In this document: one piece after another, positions 16,849 to 24,219 of the stretch
Layout: the number at the start of each line of letters is the position of its first letter
How positions within the stretch are numbered: position 1 is the stretch's first letter
Assembly: GCA_024693505.1 (NCBI GenBank)
Contig: JAILKU010000136.1
Coordinates: 1 to 64,000 of the forward strand
Length of the DNA stretch: 64,000 nucleotides
Source: Bacteroidaceae bacterium
GTDB lineage: Bacteria; Bacteroidota; Bacteroidia; Bacteroidales; Bacteroidaceae
Direction: 5' to 3'
The notes under the pieces: generated by a model
What the model was told of the DNA's origin: nothing
Databases searched by the model: none
What the model saw: the letters and a program-made list of their open reading frames with translations, nothing else
Position numbers and translations under genes: made by a program

Positions 16849-17631
16849 TTACTGCTTCTCGGTCATATACTTCCAGTAGCGTCGGGGCATATCGCTGAGC
16901 TGTTTGCGCGGATTCATCCGTTCGCGGATGCAGATAGCCTTGAAGTAGGTGCGCCACAGGTCCTGGAAGAGCTGGTCGTCCTGGCTGAGCACTTCGCTGC
17001 TGAGGCGGCCTGTGTCGAGGTCGAAGGGCAGGGCTTCCTCGTCTTCGAACGTGATGCGCACCACCTGCTGCCGGTCGTAATAGAAGCCGTAGCGGCGTCG
17101 GGCGTCATAGATGAGCCATGGCTGGTCGCCGAAGCGGTCGCGGAAATGAGAAATGATGAGGGGCAGCACGTTGTGGTCGGGCGATACGACGCCCAGGTAG
17201 GTGCCGTCCTTGGTCTTCTGGAACCGGATGAACTGCTTCATTCTCAGCTGTTCATGCATGACTCTCCGGCCGGTATTGGTGACGAAAAGCACGTCGGGGT
17301 CGGAGAAATTGCGTTCAATGCTGGGCGCTCCTTCCTTTTGGCGGAATACCTTATATATATAATGAAAGAGCGGGGTGCTGAGTTCTTTCTCCTCGGAGAG
17401 CCAGGCGACGGTAATCAAACGGAGGGCTTCGCGAGAGAGACGTTTCTCGAGTCCGGCCCAAACGCGTCGGGCCTTGTCCTCGGCTGTTCGGACTTGGTGA
17501 ACCTCGTTGCAGAACATAGTCAGAATATCGCCTTCTACGCTCAGCGAATCGGGCATCTGATGCAGGGCGTAGGCGTCAAAGACCGCCGTCAGCAAGCCGT
17601 CGAGTGTATGATCGAAGGTATAGACGGTCAT
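16849..17631 (-). CDS. DUF4130 / TIGR03915-type putative DNA-metabolism protein
   Basis: A 260-residue cytosolic protein of the family always found beside a radical SAM protein of putative DNA modification or repair. Visible landmarks: MTVYTFDHTLDGLLTAVFDAYA at the start (split here: FDHTLDGLLTAVFDAYA is the recognisable block), a middle part FVTNTGRRVMHEQLRMKQFIRFQ, DHNVLPLIISHFRDRFGDQPWLIYDARRRYGFYYD and a C-terminal tail RKQLSDMPRRYWKYMTEK. No signal peptide or membrane segment. It starts 27 bp after the radical SAM gene, with a heptamer repeat (AGTTCAT units) in the gap, so the two form one unit. The biochemical role is not established. Confidence 0.85.
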   Translation of the reverse strand: MTVYTFDHTLDGLLTAVFDAYALHQMPDSLSVEGDILTMFCNEVHQVRTAEDKARRVWAGLEKRLSREALRLITVAWLSEEKELSTPLFHYIYKVFRQKEGAPSIERNFSDPDVLFVTNTGRRVMHEQLRMKQFIRFQKTKDGTYLGVVSPDHNVLPLIISHFRDRFGDQPWLIYDARRRYGFYYDRQQVVRITFEDEEALPFDLDTGRLSSEVLSQDDQLFQDLWRTYFKAICIRERMNPRKQLSDMPRRYWKYMTEKQ

Positions 17632-17658
17632 GGGAGGTCACAGTTCATAGTTCATAGT

Positions 17659-18948
17659 TCACTCCTCGAAGTTCAGTGTCAGTTGCAGTTCGGCCGCGGC
17701 CTTCTTGCGCTGTGCCGCTGAGACCAGGAGGGGACGGAGCCGTTCGGGATGCAGCTCGTTGATGCCCACAATGGGATTGGCATAGCCGTCGGTCAGTTCG
17801 TGGCAGGTGATGAAGTACTTGGCCTTCTTCATGACGACGCCCATCTTCTTGAGGTGGTAGGAGGTGATGCGGTTGAAGCGTCGTGAGCTGACGATAAGCA
17901 TGGCCGACTTCACCCCGATGCCCGGCACGCGCAGAATGCGTTCGTACTCAGCTGTGTTGATATCTACGGGGAAGGCCTCGGGATGGCGGAGCGCCCAGGC
18001 CAGCTTGGGATCCACCTCCAGGTCGAGGTTGGTGTGGAGCTCATCTACAATCTCGTCCACTCGGAACTGGTAGAAGCGCATAAGCCAGTCGGCCTGGTAG
18101 AGCCGGTTCTCGCGCACCAGTGGCGGTTGCTTCAGTACGGGCAGTCGAGGGTCGTAGGTGTTCACGCTGATGTAGCCAGAGTAATAGACGCGCCGCATTG
18201 TGGGCTGTCCGTAGAGGGCTGATGACATGCTCAGGATATCGCGGTCGGTCTCGGCAGTAGCGCCCACTATCATCTGAGTGCTCTGTCCGGCTGGCACAAA
18301 GCGTGGGGCGTGCCGCATCCTGCGACGGTCCTCCTTGTTCTCCAGTACACCCTGCTGGATGAGCTTCATCGGCTTGAATACGCTTTGGTGATCCTTCTCG
18401 GGCGCCAGCAGCTTAAGCGATTCCTCGCGAGGAATCTCGATGTTCACACTCATCCTGTCGGCATATCGGCCGGCCTCGTTGAGCAATTCCTGACTGGCAC
18501 CGGGGATGCTCTTCAGGTGGATATAGCCGTTGAAGCGGTGTATGGTGCGCAAGTCGCGCACAATAGCTGTGAGCCTTTCCATAGTATAGTCGGGCGTTCG
18601 AACGACGCCGCTGCTCAGGAAAAGCCCCTCGATATAGTTGCGCCGATAGAACTCCATCACAATCTCCTCCAGTTCACTGACGGAGAGTGTGGCCCTCGGT
18701 ATGTCGTTGCTGCGGCGGTTGATGCAGTAGGCGCAGTCGTACTTGCAGTAATTGGTGAGCATGACCTTCAGCAGGGAGATGCACCGCCCGTCATCGGCAA
18801 AGCTGTGGCAGATGCCCATTCCGCCAACCGTATTGCCTACCATACCCTGTTTCCCCTTCCGTACTGTGCCGCTCGATGAGCACGAGACATCGTACTTGGC
18901 CGACTCGGCAAGTATCCTCAATTTCTCTATGGTCTTCTCTGTGAGCAT
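17659..18948 (-). CDS. Radical SAM protein with helix-hairpin-helix, putative DNA modification/repair (TIGR03916-like)
   Basis: A 429-residue enzyme. I chose the ATG at 18948; a TTG five codons upstream lies inside a TTCAAAG repeat and is less likely. The 4Fe-4S cluster motif is CX3CX2C in NYCKYDCAYC near residue 76. A C-terminal helix-hairpin-helix (ILRVPGIGVKSAMLIVSSRRF) suggests DNA contact, and the far C-terminus is basic. It is encoded next to DUF4130, its constant partner. By family knowledge the pair is thought to act on nucleic acid, but no reaction is known to me. Upstream genes on the same strand are tldE and tldD. Confidence 0.88.
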   Translation of the reverse strand: MLTEKTIEKLRILAESAKYDVSCSSSGTVRKGKQGMVGNTVGGMGICHSFADDGRCISLLKVMLTNYCKYDCAYCINRRSNDIPRATLSVSELEEIVMEFYRRNYIEGLFLSSGVVRTPDYTMERLTAIVRDLRTIHRFNGYIHLKSIPGASQELLNEAGRYADRMSVNIEIPREESLKLLAPEKDHQSVFKPMKLIQQGVLENKEDRRRMRHAPRFVPAGQSTQMIVGATAETDRDILSMSSALYGQPTMRRVYYSGYISVNTYDPRLPVLKQPPLVRENRLYQADWLMRFYQFRVDEIVDELHTNLDLEVDPKLAWALRHPEAFPVDINTAEYERILRVPGIGVKSAMLIVSSRRFNRITSYHLKKMGVVMKKAKYFITCHELTDGYANPIVGINELHPERLRPLLVSAAQRKKAAAELQLTLNFEE

Positions 18949-18984
18949 GGATGGAAGGTTCAAAGTTCAAAGTATGAAGGGAGG

Positions 18985-20292
18985 TCAGATGCCGCTGAAC
19001 GCTACGTCGCGGAAAGTGAGCGAGGGGATAAGCTCCGTTTCCCACGGGTCGGCATCGTTGGCTACGGCAATGAGGTTCTGCCACAGGGAGAGCATATCGC
19101 CTGTGATATTCATGCCGCTGACGGGTTGCGCTATTCTTCCCTCCTCGATTAGGAATCCCTCTATGCCGTATGAGAAACGACCTGTAGTCGGGTCGCAGTT
19201 TCCTCCGTTCAGGTCGGTTACCATAATGGCCCGTCCCGCCTCCTTCATAAGGTCGTCCAAACTGTGGTTGCCTGGCTCCATGATGAGGTGATGGATGCCC
19301 TGTGTCGTGGGAGGAATGCCCAGCTTCTTGCTGCAAGGGGTATCGATGAAGTATGTGCGGAGAACGCCCTGTTCGAACAGCTGGCGCCGGCTGGTTGCCA
19401 CACCATCGTAGTCGAAGAGGCTGGCGCCTCGGGTGCCGGGAATAAGCGGGTCGTCGACGAGCGAGAATAGGGGAGAGGCCACTTGTTGGTCGAGGCGGTC
19501 GGAAAGGAATGATGTGCGCTGTTGAAGGGCTTGTCCGCCCATTGCGTTGAGTAATGGCTGCAACAGGCTGCCGGCTACGGGAGACTCCAGAATCATGGTG
19601 TAGTTGCCGCTCTTGATGGGGCGCTGGCCTATCTTGCGCATGGTGCGTTCCAGGGCAATCTCGGCAAGGCCTTCTTCGGGCAGGTCCTTGTAGAAGATGC
19701 GCGTATTGCCCCATCCGTCCATAGGATGCTGACCGTCTCGTCCCTCAACCGTAACAATGGTGCTGAGTATGCAGTAGCTGCTTTGCTCGCTGCCCTTGAA
19801 GCCGTTGGAGATGAGGTAATAGGCTTCGTGCTGGCGGTCCCTGTAGTGCGACTCTGCGCTGATGATGCGAGGGTCTTTTCCTGTCAGCCTGGCATTGTTC
19901 CTTTCTGCCAATGCTCTCTTCTCGGCCGGGTCAACCCTGTTCATCTCCGCGTCGAAGTTCTGCAGGTCGGGCCCGTTGCCTTTGTAGTAGCGCGAGGCGT
20001 CGGCCAGGGTGCGGCTCTCATCGGGCTCCAGCAGGCGGGTCGTTTCCACTGCCTGACGGATGAACGGGAATAGTTCTGCGGCATCGAGCTTGTTGGTGTA
20101 GAAGAAGCCGTCCCGACCGTCTATGAATAGGTTGAAGGCCAGCGATGTGGCAGTGGACTGCTGCATTTTCTCGGTCCTTCCGTTCTGGATCTGGATGGTG
20201 TTCTCCTGGTTCTGCATCAGCACAACCTTGACATCCTGGCAGCCGCAGTCGAGTGCCATTTCCATTGCCTTGTCTGCTATCTCCGTCTTCAT
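18985..20292 (-). CDS. tldE: TldE/PmbA-like subunit of the TldD/TldE metalloprotease
   Basis: Partner of TldD; the heterodimer degrades or trims unfolded peptides and in enterobacteria matures microcin B17. The ATG at 20292 (435 residues) overlaps the TldD stop as ATGA; a longer frame to 20367 runs inside tldD. As expected for TldE it lacks the HExxxH zinc motif. Recognisable parts: MEMALDCGCQDVKVVLMQNQ, TSLAFNLFIDGRDGFFYTNKLD, and the C-terminal SRRQLFEQGVLRTYFIDT and GRFSYGIEGFLIEEGRIAQPVSGMNITG. Tight overlap with tldD supports equimolar synthesis. Confidence 0.92.
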   Translation of the reverse strand: MKTEIADKAMEMALDCGCQDVKVVLMQNQENTIQIQNGRTEKMQQSTATSLAFNLFIDGRDGFFYTNKLDAAELFPFIRQAVETTRLLEPDESRTLADASRYYKGNGPDLQNFDAEMNRVDPAEKRALAERNNARLTGKDPRIISAESHYRDRQHEAYYLISNGFKGSEQSSYCILSTIVTVEGRDGQHPMDGWGNTRIFYKDLPEEGLAEIALERTMRKIGQRPIKSGNYTMILESPVAGSLLQPLLNAMGGQALQQRTSFLSDRLDQQVASPLFSLVDDPLIPGTRGASLFDYDGVATSRRQLFEQGVLRTYFIDTPCSKKLGIPPTTQGIHHLIMEPGNHSLDDLMKEAGRAIMVTDLNGGNCDPTTGRFSYGIEGFLIEEGRIAQPVSGMNITGDMLSLWQNLIAVANDADPWETELIPSLTFRDVAFSGI

Positions 20293-21710
20293 CCTACAAT
20301 CAGTTTGTTGATTAATACCGTGGGCAGGCCCTGGCTGACGGGCACGCTCTGGCCGCCCTTGCCGCACATACTGGCGCTGTGGTCGATCAGCAGGTTATTG
20401 CCGACCATACTGATGTCCCTTAGGGCCTGTGGACCGTTGCCGATGATGTTCACATCGCGAATGGGACGGGTCAGTCTTCCGTCTTCGATGAGGTAGCCCT
20501 GCTTCATGTAGAACGTGAAGTCTCCGGCCCCGATCTGTACCTGTCCGTTGGTGAAGACCTGGGCGTAGATGCCCCGCTTCACGCTGCGGATGATATCTTC
20601 CTCCGTAGCCGGTCCGGCCAGCATATAGGTGCTGCGCATTCGTGGCTGAGGCACGTGCCTGAAGCTCTCCCTGCGTCCATTCCCGGTCGGCTTTACATGG
20701 AAGTGCTCGGCGCTGACCCTGTCGTAGAGGAAACTCTCCAGCCGACCCTCTCTGACGAGTGTGGTGCATTGTCCCGGAATGCCTTCGTCATCCCATCGCA
20801 GATGGCCTGCGTCGCCCGGTTGGGTGCCATCGTCCACGATGGTGATTTCGGGGGAGCATATCTGCTTTCCGAGTTGTCCGGTGAAGATGCTGGTGCCCTG
20901 CCGGATGAAGTCGGCCTCGAAGGCGTGTCCGATAGCTTCGTGGAGCAGGATGCCGCTTCCTCCGGCAGCCATCACGACCGGCATCTCGCCGCCTTGCGGC
21001 TGAACGGCATCGAAGAGGAACGAGGCTCGGCTGATGGCTTCTGTTATCACGCTGTCTATTCGCTCCCCGGTCACGAAGTCCGCGCTCATTTGCATCATGC
21101 TGGTGGCCATTCCCATCTGTGTCTGGCCGTTCTGCTCCATCACGATGCGGACGACCAGGGCGGTCCGCGGCCGCTGGTCTTCGTAGGCCTCGCCCAGACT
21201 GTTGGCGAACTGGATGTTCTGGATGCGTTGCGTCAGGGCGGCCTTGACGCGGATGATACGCGGATCCCTTTGCCGTGCTTCCTCGTCGAGCCGAAGCAGC
21301 AGCTCGCGAACCTCATGACTGGGGATGGCCGTACATTTTGCGGGAGGCGGGTCTAAATTTTGCGGGAGGCGGGTTTTTCCCGTTTTTGAGGCGGGTCTGC
21401 AGAAATGATCCGGCGGGAGGATGAGTCCTTTTCTGTCGTTTACAGCATTGCCGCTTACGCTTGCTGCAAAACGGGCGGCTTCCTTGAGCGAGGACTCGCT
21501 GAGGTCCATTGTGTAGGCATAGCCCGTCTGGCCGTCATGCACGACGCGTATTCCGGCGCCGTAGAGCACGGCCTGCTGCGCCTGGCTGACCTTGCCGTCC
21601 TGTAGCTCGATGCTGGTGACGGTAGTGTCCTCGGCGTAGATATCGGCATACTGCCCTCCACGAGAGAGGGCAGTAGACAAGACGGGATGGAAGGAGAGTT
21701 TAAAGTTCAA
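20289..21710 (-). CDS. tldD: TldD-like zinc metalloprotease subunit carrying an internal 22-bp repeat insertion
   Basis: Catalytic subunit of the TldD/TldE protease. The zinc motif HEAIGH is at residues 257-262, and the conserved SMCGKGGQ is near the C-terminus. The only in-frame start upstream of the conserved LSRGGQYADIY is a TTG at 21710, inside a TTTAAAG/TTCAAAG repeat, giving 473 residues. A TTG ten codons downstream (about 21680) is possible but would cut the conserved N-terminus; no ATG occurs before MDLSESS. Residues about 98-123 (FCRPASKTGKTRLPQNL and neighbours) are encoded by four 22-bp repeat cores (21344-21418). Three repeat steps add 66 bp, so the frame is kept. The insert lies in a likely surface loop between the N-terminal and catalytic domains. 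Activity is probably retained but untested. Confidence 0.9.
   Translation of the reverse strand: MNFKLSFHPVLSTALSRGGQYADIYAEDTTVTSIELQDGKVSQAQQAVLYGAGIRVVHDGQTGYAYTMDLSESSLKEAARFAASVSGNAVNDRKGLILPPDHFCRPASKTGKTRLPQNLDPPPAKCTAIPSHEVRELLLRLDEEARQRDPRIIRVKAALTQRIQNIQFANSLGEAYEDQRPRTALVVRIVMEQNGQTQMGMATSMMQMSADFVTGERIDSVITEAISRASFLFDAVQPQGGEMPVVMAAGGSGILLHEAIGHAFEADFIRQGTSIFTGQLGKQICSPEITIVDDGTQPGDAGHLRWDDEGIPGQCTTLVREGRLESFLYDRVSAEHFHVKPTGNGRRESFRHVPQPRMRSTYMLAGPATEEDIIRSVKRGIYAQVFTNGQVQIGAGDFTFYMKQGYLIEDGRLTRPIRDVNIIGNGPQALRDISMVGNNLLIDHSASMCGKGGQSVPVSQGLPTVLINKLIVG
21344..21418. repeat. 22-bp tandem array A, inside tldD
   Basis: The core GAGGCGGGT starts at 21344, 21366 and 21388, and a decayed copy (CCGGCGGGA) at 21410, so the period is exactly 22 bp. 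Spacers between cores are AT-richer and variable. The same core with the same period makes up the array at 42,074. Confidence 0.85.
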
Positions 21711-21766
21711 AGTTTAAAGTGCATAGTTCCTATAGTTCCTATAGTGACTATAGTGACTATAGTTTG
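21697..21766. repeat. Mixed heptamer and nonamer array between the flavoprotein gene and tldD
   Basis: Three to five 7-bp units (AGTTTAA, AGTTCAA, AGTTTAA, then AGTGCAT and AGTTCCT) pass into five 9-bp units of type TATAGTTCC/TATAGTGAC (21722-21766). It provides the TTG start codon of tldD and fills the gap to the upstream gene. The TATAGTTCC unit also occurs in the blaI-blaR1 gap at 46,206. Confidence 0.75.
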
Positions 21767-21772
21767 GCTTCC

Positions 21773-22939
21773 TTATTTTATTATGGCTTCGGCCAGGGCT
21801 TCGAGGGCGGGAAGGTCTGCTTCCTTCATACGGCTGCGGATGGTTACCGTCGGCTCTACTATTTCAATCTCCTTCATGCTCTCCAGCATCGAGCGCATCA
21901 CCTTTCCGGCTGTGGGAGCCCAGCTGCCGTTCTCGAGTATGCCGACCCGGCGCTTCTGGTAGTTCTTGATTTGCAGATGGAAGAGGAAGTCGTGCATGAC
22001 GGGGAATACGCCGGCATCATAGCTGCTGGCACAGACTATCATGCGCGGATAGCGGAACGCATCCTCGATGACTTCGGCCATATCGTCGCGCGACAGATCG
22101 CTCACCACGACCTTCGGCGCACCCTTCTCTTTCAGTATCCCGGCCAGCTTCCCGGCTGCTGCTGCAGTACCGCCGTGAATGCTTGCGTAGGCGATTAGGA
22201 CGCCTTCGCTCTCTGGGTTATAGAGGCTCCAGGTGTTGTAGAGGTTTATGTAGGGCGTGAGGTCGCCGCTGAGTATCGGACCGTGCAGCGGACAGATGGT
22301 GCGGATGTCCAGGCCGGCTGCCTTGCGGAGCACGTTCTGCACCTGTACACCGTACTTGCCGCAGATGTTGAAGTAGTAGCGGCGTGCCTCGCAGGCCCAG
22401 TCGTCCGTCTCGTTCACCAATGCGCCGAACTTACCGAAGGCGTCGGCCGAGAAGAGGACCTTCTCCTGGTTCTCGTAGGACATGATCACCTCGGGCCAGT
22501 GGACCATCGGCGCAGCGATGAAGGACAGGGTATGCGTGCCCAGCCGGAGTGTGTCGCCCTCCTTGACGGTGAGGGTGCGGCCCGTGAAGTCGGTATGCTC
22601 GAAGAACTGGTTCAGCATCTTGAGTGCTGCCGCGCTGAGTACGACCGTCAGCTGGGGAAACTCGTTCGTCAGCTCGGCAATCATCGAGGCGTGGTCGGGT
22701 TCCATGTGATGGACCACCAGATAGTCGGGCTTCCGTCCCTCCAGTGCCGTCAGCAGGTTCTTGTGCCATTCGGCGGCCTTGCGGCGGTCGGAGGTGTCCA
22801 TGACGGCCACCTTCTCGTCCAGGATGAGATAGCTGTTGTAGCTCATGCCTTCGGGCACGGCGTACTGGCTCTCGAAGAGGTCTATGTCCAGGTCGTCGAC
22901 GCCGATGTAGCGAATGCTGTTTGAAATCTCTGTGTTCAT
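21773..22939 (-). CDS. A-type flavoprotein (FprA-like), diiron oxygen/NO reductase
   Basis: A 388-residue cytosolic protein with an N-terminal metallo-beta-lactamase-like domain and a C-terminal flavodoxin domain. The diiron ligand motif HMEPDHA lies about residues 78-84, with further ligands in APMVHWPE, FSADAFGKFG and CPLHGPIL. The flavodoxin FMN loop is ASIHGGTAAAAGK near residue 252, and the ending is ENGSWAPTAGKVMR. The family reduces oxygen or nitric oxide with electrons from rubredoxin, protecting anaerobes. No rubredoxin gene is beside it. It lies between tlpA-like and tldD genes on the same strand, 45 bp after the former. Confidence 0.93.
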   Translation of the reverse strand: MNTEISNSIRYIGVDDLDIDLFESQYAVPEGMSYNSYLILDEKVAVMDTSDRRKAAEWHKNLLTALEGRKPDYLVVHHMEPDHASMIAELTNEFPQLTVVLSAAALKMLNQFFEHTDFTGRTLTVKEGDTLRLGTHTLSFIAAPMVHWPEVIMSYENQEKVLFSADAFGKFGALVNETDDWACEARRYYFNICGKYGVQVQNVLRKAAGLDIRTICPLHGPILSGDLTPYINLYNTWSLYNPESEGVLIAYASIHGGTAAAAGKLAGILKEKGAPKVVVSDLSRDDMAEVIEDAFRYPRMIVCASSYDAGVFPVMHDFLFHLQIKNYQKRRVGILENGSWAPTAGKVMRSMLESMKEIEIVEPTVTIRSRMKEADLPALEALAEAIIK

Positions 22940-22984
22940 ATTGTCTTATTGGTTTATGGGATTATTCTTCTTTGGGATGAGTCT

Positions 22985-24085
22985 TTATTTGAGGAGCTTC
23001 GACAGGGTTCTGACCAGCCTTTCGCCCCTGAGGTCGGTATCGACGACGCGGCCCTCGGGGTCGAAGAGTATCGTGGCAGGGATGGACTTGATGTAGTAGA
23101 TGTCCGAGGCCGCGCAGCCCCATCCCTTCAGGTCGCTCATCTGGGGCCAGGTGATGCCCAGGTCGGCAACGGCCTTCTCCCAGTCGGCCTTCTTGCTGTC
23201 GAACGATACGCCTACAATCTCGAAGCCCTTGGCGTGATACTTCTCGTATGCCGCCTTTACGTTGGGCATCTCGGCACGGCAGGGACCGCACCAGCTGGCC
23301 CAGAAGTCGACGAGGACGTACTGGCCCTTGCCGACCCAGTCGGTCAGGTGCACCTCCTTGTCCAGCAGGTCCTTCATGACGAGATCGGTCACCTTGGCGC
23401 CGGGAGCCTTGCGGGCCTCCTGCTCCAGCATGCTGTAGATGGGTTTCAGCCCCTCGCTCTTCGCGAAGGGATAGTCCTGAAGGTATTCGTTGAGGAACGT
23501 CGCGCTGATTTCGCGGCTGAAGACGAGCAGGGTGGCCAGCGAGGCCATGTTGCCGCGGTTCTTCTTCAGGCTTTCCACCAGCGACGCCTTGCTCTGCTGG
23601 TCGATGGCCTCCATCCGGTTCCTGAGCTGGTTAATCTCCTTCTCCGGCACGTTGTTCTCGTAATGCTGCCTCAGCTGGGCGTAGTCGCTATAGACCTTCT
23701 GCGTCTCCCTGGCCGCCAGGCGGACACTCTCGAGGCCTTCGTAGAACGCCTTGTTGGCCGCTGAGCCCTTCTCCAGTTGGGCGGGCTCGCCCTCGACGCA
23801 CTTCAGCGCCAGCTCGTCTCCGTCCAGGACCATGTCGCACACCACCTTGCGGAAGTCTTTCTGCATCGAGACGGAGGCAACCGTGGCCTTCTGCACCTCT
23901 CCGCGGAACACCGCATTGCCGTCGGAGGTGGCGGTGGTGCTGCCCAGAACGTCCTTCGTCTCGCGGGAGAGCAGGTAGGCCCTGGCGTTTTGGGGCAGGC
24001 CCTTTACGGTGACGTTATAGCTGGTCTGCGCAAGAGCCGAGAGGCTGATGCAAACCATTGCAATCTGGATAAAAATCTTCTTCAT
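22985..24085 (-). CDS. Exported TlpA-like thioredoxin-fold protein with DUF4369-type N-terminal domain
   Basis: A 366-residue periplasmic disulfide reductase candidate. Signal peptide MKKIFIQIAMVCISLSALA; residues about 20-130 form a DUF4369-like beta domain (YNVTVKGLPQNARAYLLSRET); a helical linker follows; the thioredoxin domain occupies about 235-366. The active site is WCGPC (about residue 265), and ISFD-type strands such as GFEIVGVSFDSKKADW and the cis-Pro in KSIPATILFDPEGRVV are in place. In Bacteroidota these proteins reduce exported disulfides or handle stress. It is the first gene of the run to DUF4130 and has a divergent promoter shared with the lyase gene. Confidence 0.92.
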   Translation of the reverse strand: MKKIFIQIAMVCISLSALAQTSYNVTVKGLPQNARAYLLSRETKDVLGSTTATSDGNAVFRGEVQKATVASVSMQKDFRKVVCDMVLDGDELALKCVEGEPAQLEKGSAANKAFYEGLESVRLAARETQKVYSDYAQLRQHYENNVPEKEINQLRNRMEAIDQQSKASLVESLKKNRGNMASLATLLVFSREISATFLNEYLQDYPFAKSEGLKPIYSMLEQEARKAPGAKVTDLVMKDLLDKEVHLTDWVGKGQYVLVDFWASWCGPCRAEMPNVKAAYEKYHAKGFEIVGVSFDSKKADWEKAVADLGITWPQMSDLKGWGCAASDIYYIKSIPATILFDPEGRVVDTDLRGERLVRTLSKLLK

Positions 24086-24123
24086 GTTCGCTTCTGTCTT
24101 GTGTATGTTGAGTAAAATGTCTG

Positions 24124-24131
24124 CAAATATA
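24124..24131 (-). promoter_or_regulatory. -7 element for the tlpA-like gene (divergent)
   Basis: TATATTTG on the minus strand fits TAnnTTTG, 39 bp before the start codon. Confidence 0.6.
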
Positions 24132-24153
24132 CGAAAAATAATCAGAATCGGCG

Positions 24154-24183
24154 TTGCCGTAGCCGGAAAATATGCTATCTTTG
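24154..24183 (+). promoter_or_regulatory. Promoter of the lyase-GH88 fusion gene
   Basis: TTG at 24154-24156 and TATCTTTG at 24176-24183 are separated by 19 bp, a textbook Bacteroidota promoter. The start codon is 37 bp downstream. Confidence 0.75.
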
Positions 24184-24219
24184 CAAAAGTTTATGATTTC
24201 CGGAGACATTTATTAAGAT

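Noticed and set aside
17659-21710. A RiPP maturation system (TldD/TldE with radical SAM)
   Set aside because: No precursor peptide, export gene or RiPP recognition element was seen. The radical SAM protein has a helix-hairpin-helix and a DUF4130 partner, which point to nucleic acid instead.
20289-21710. tldD as a frameshifted pseudogene because of the repeat
   Set aside because: The array adds a multiple of three bases overall, and the zinc motif and all downstream blocks stay in one frame.
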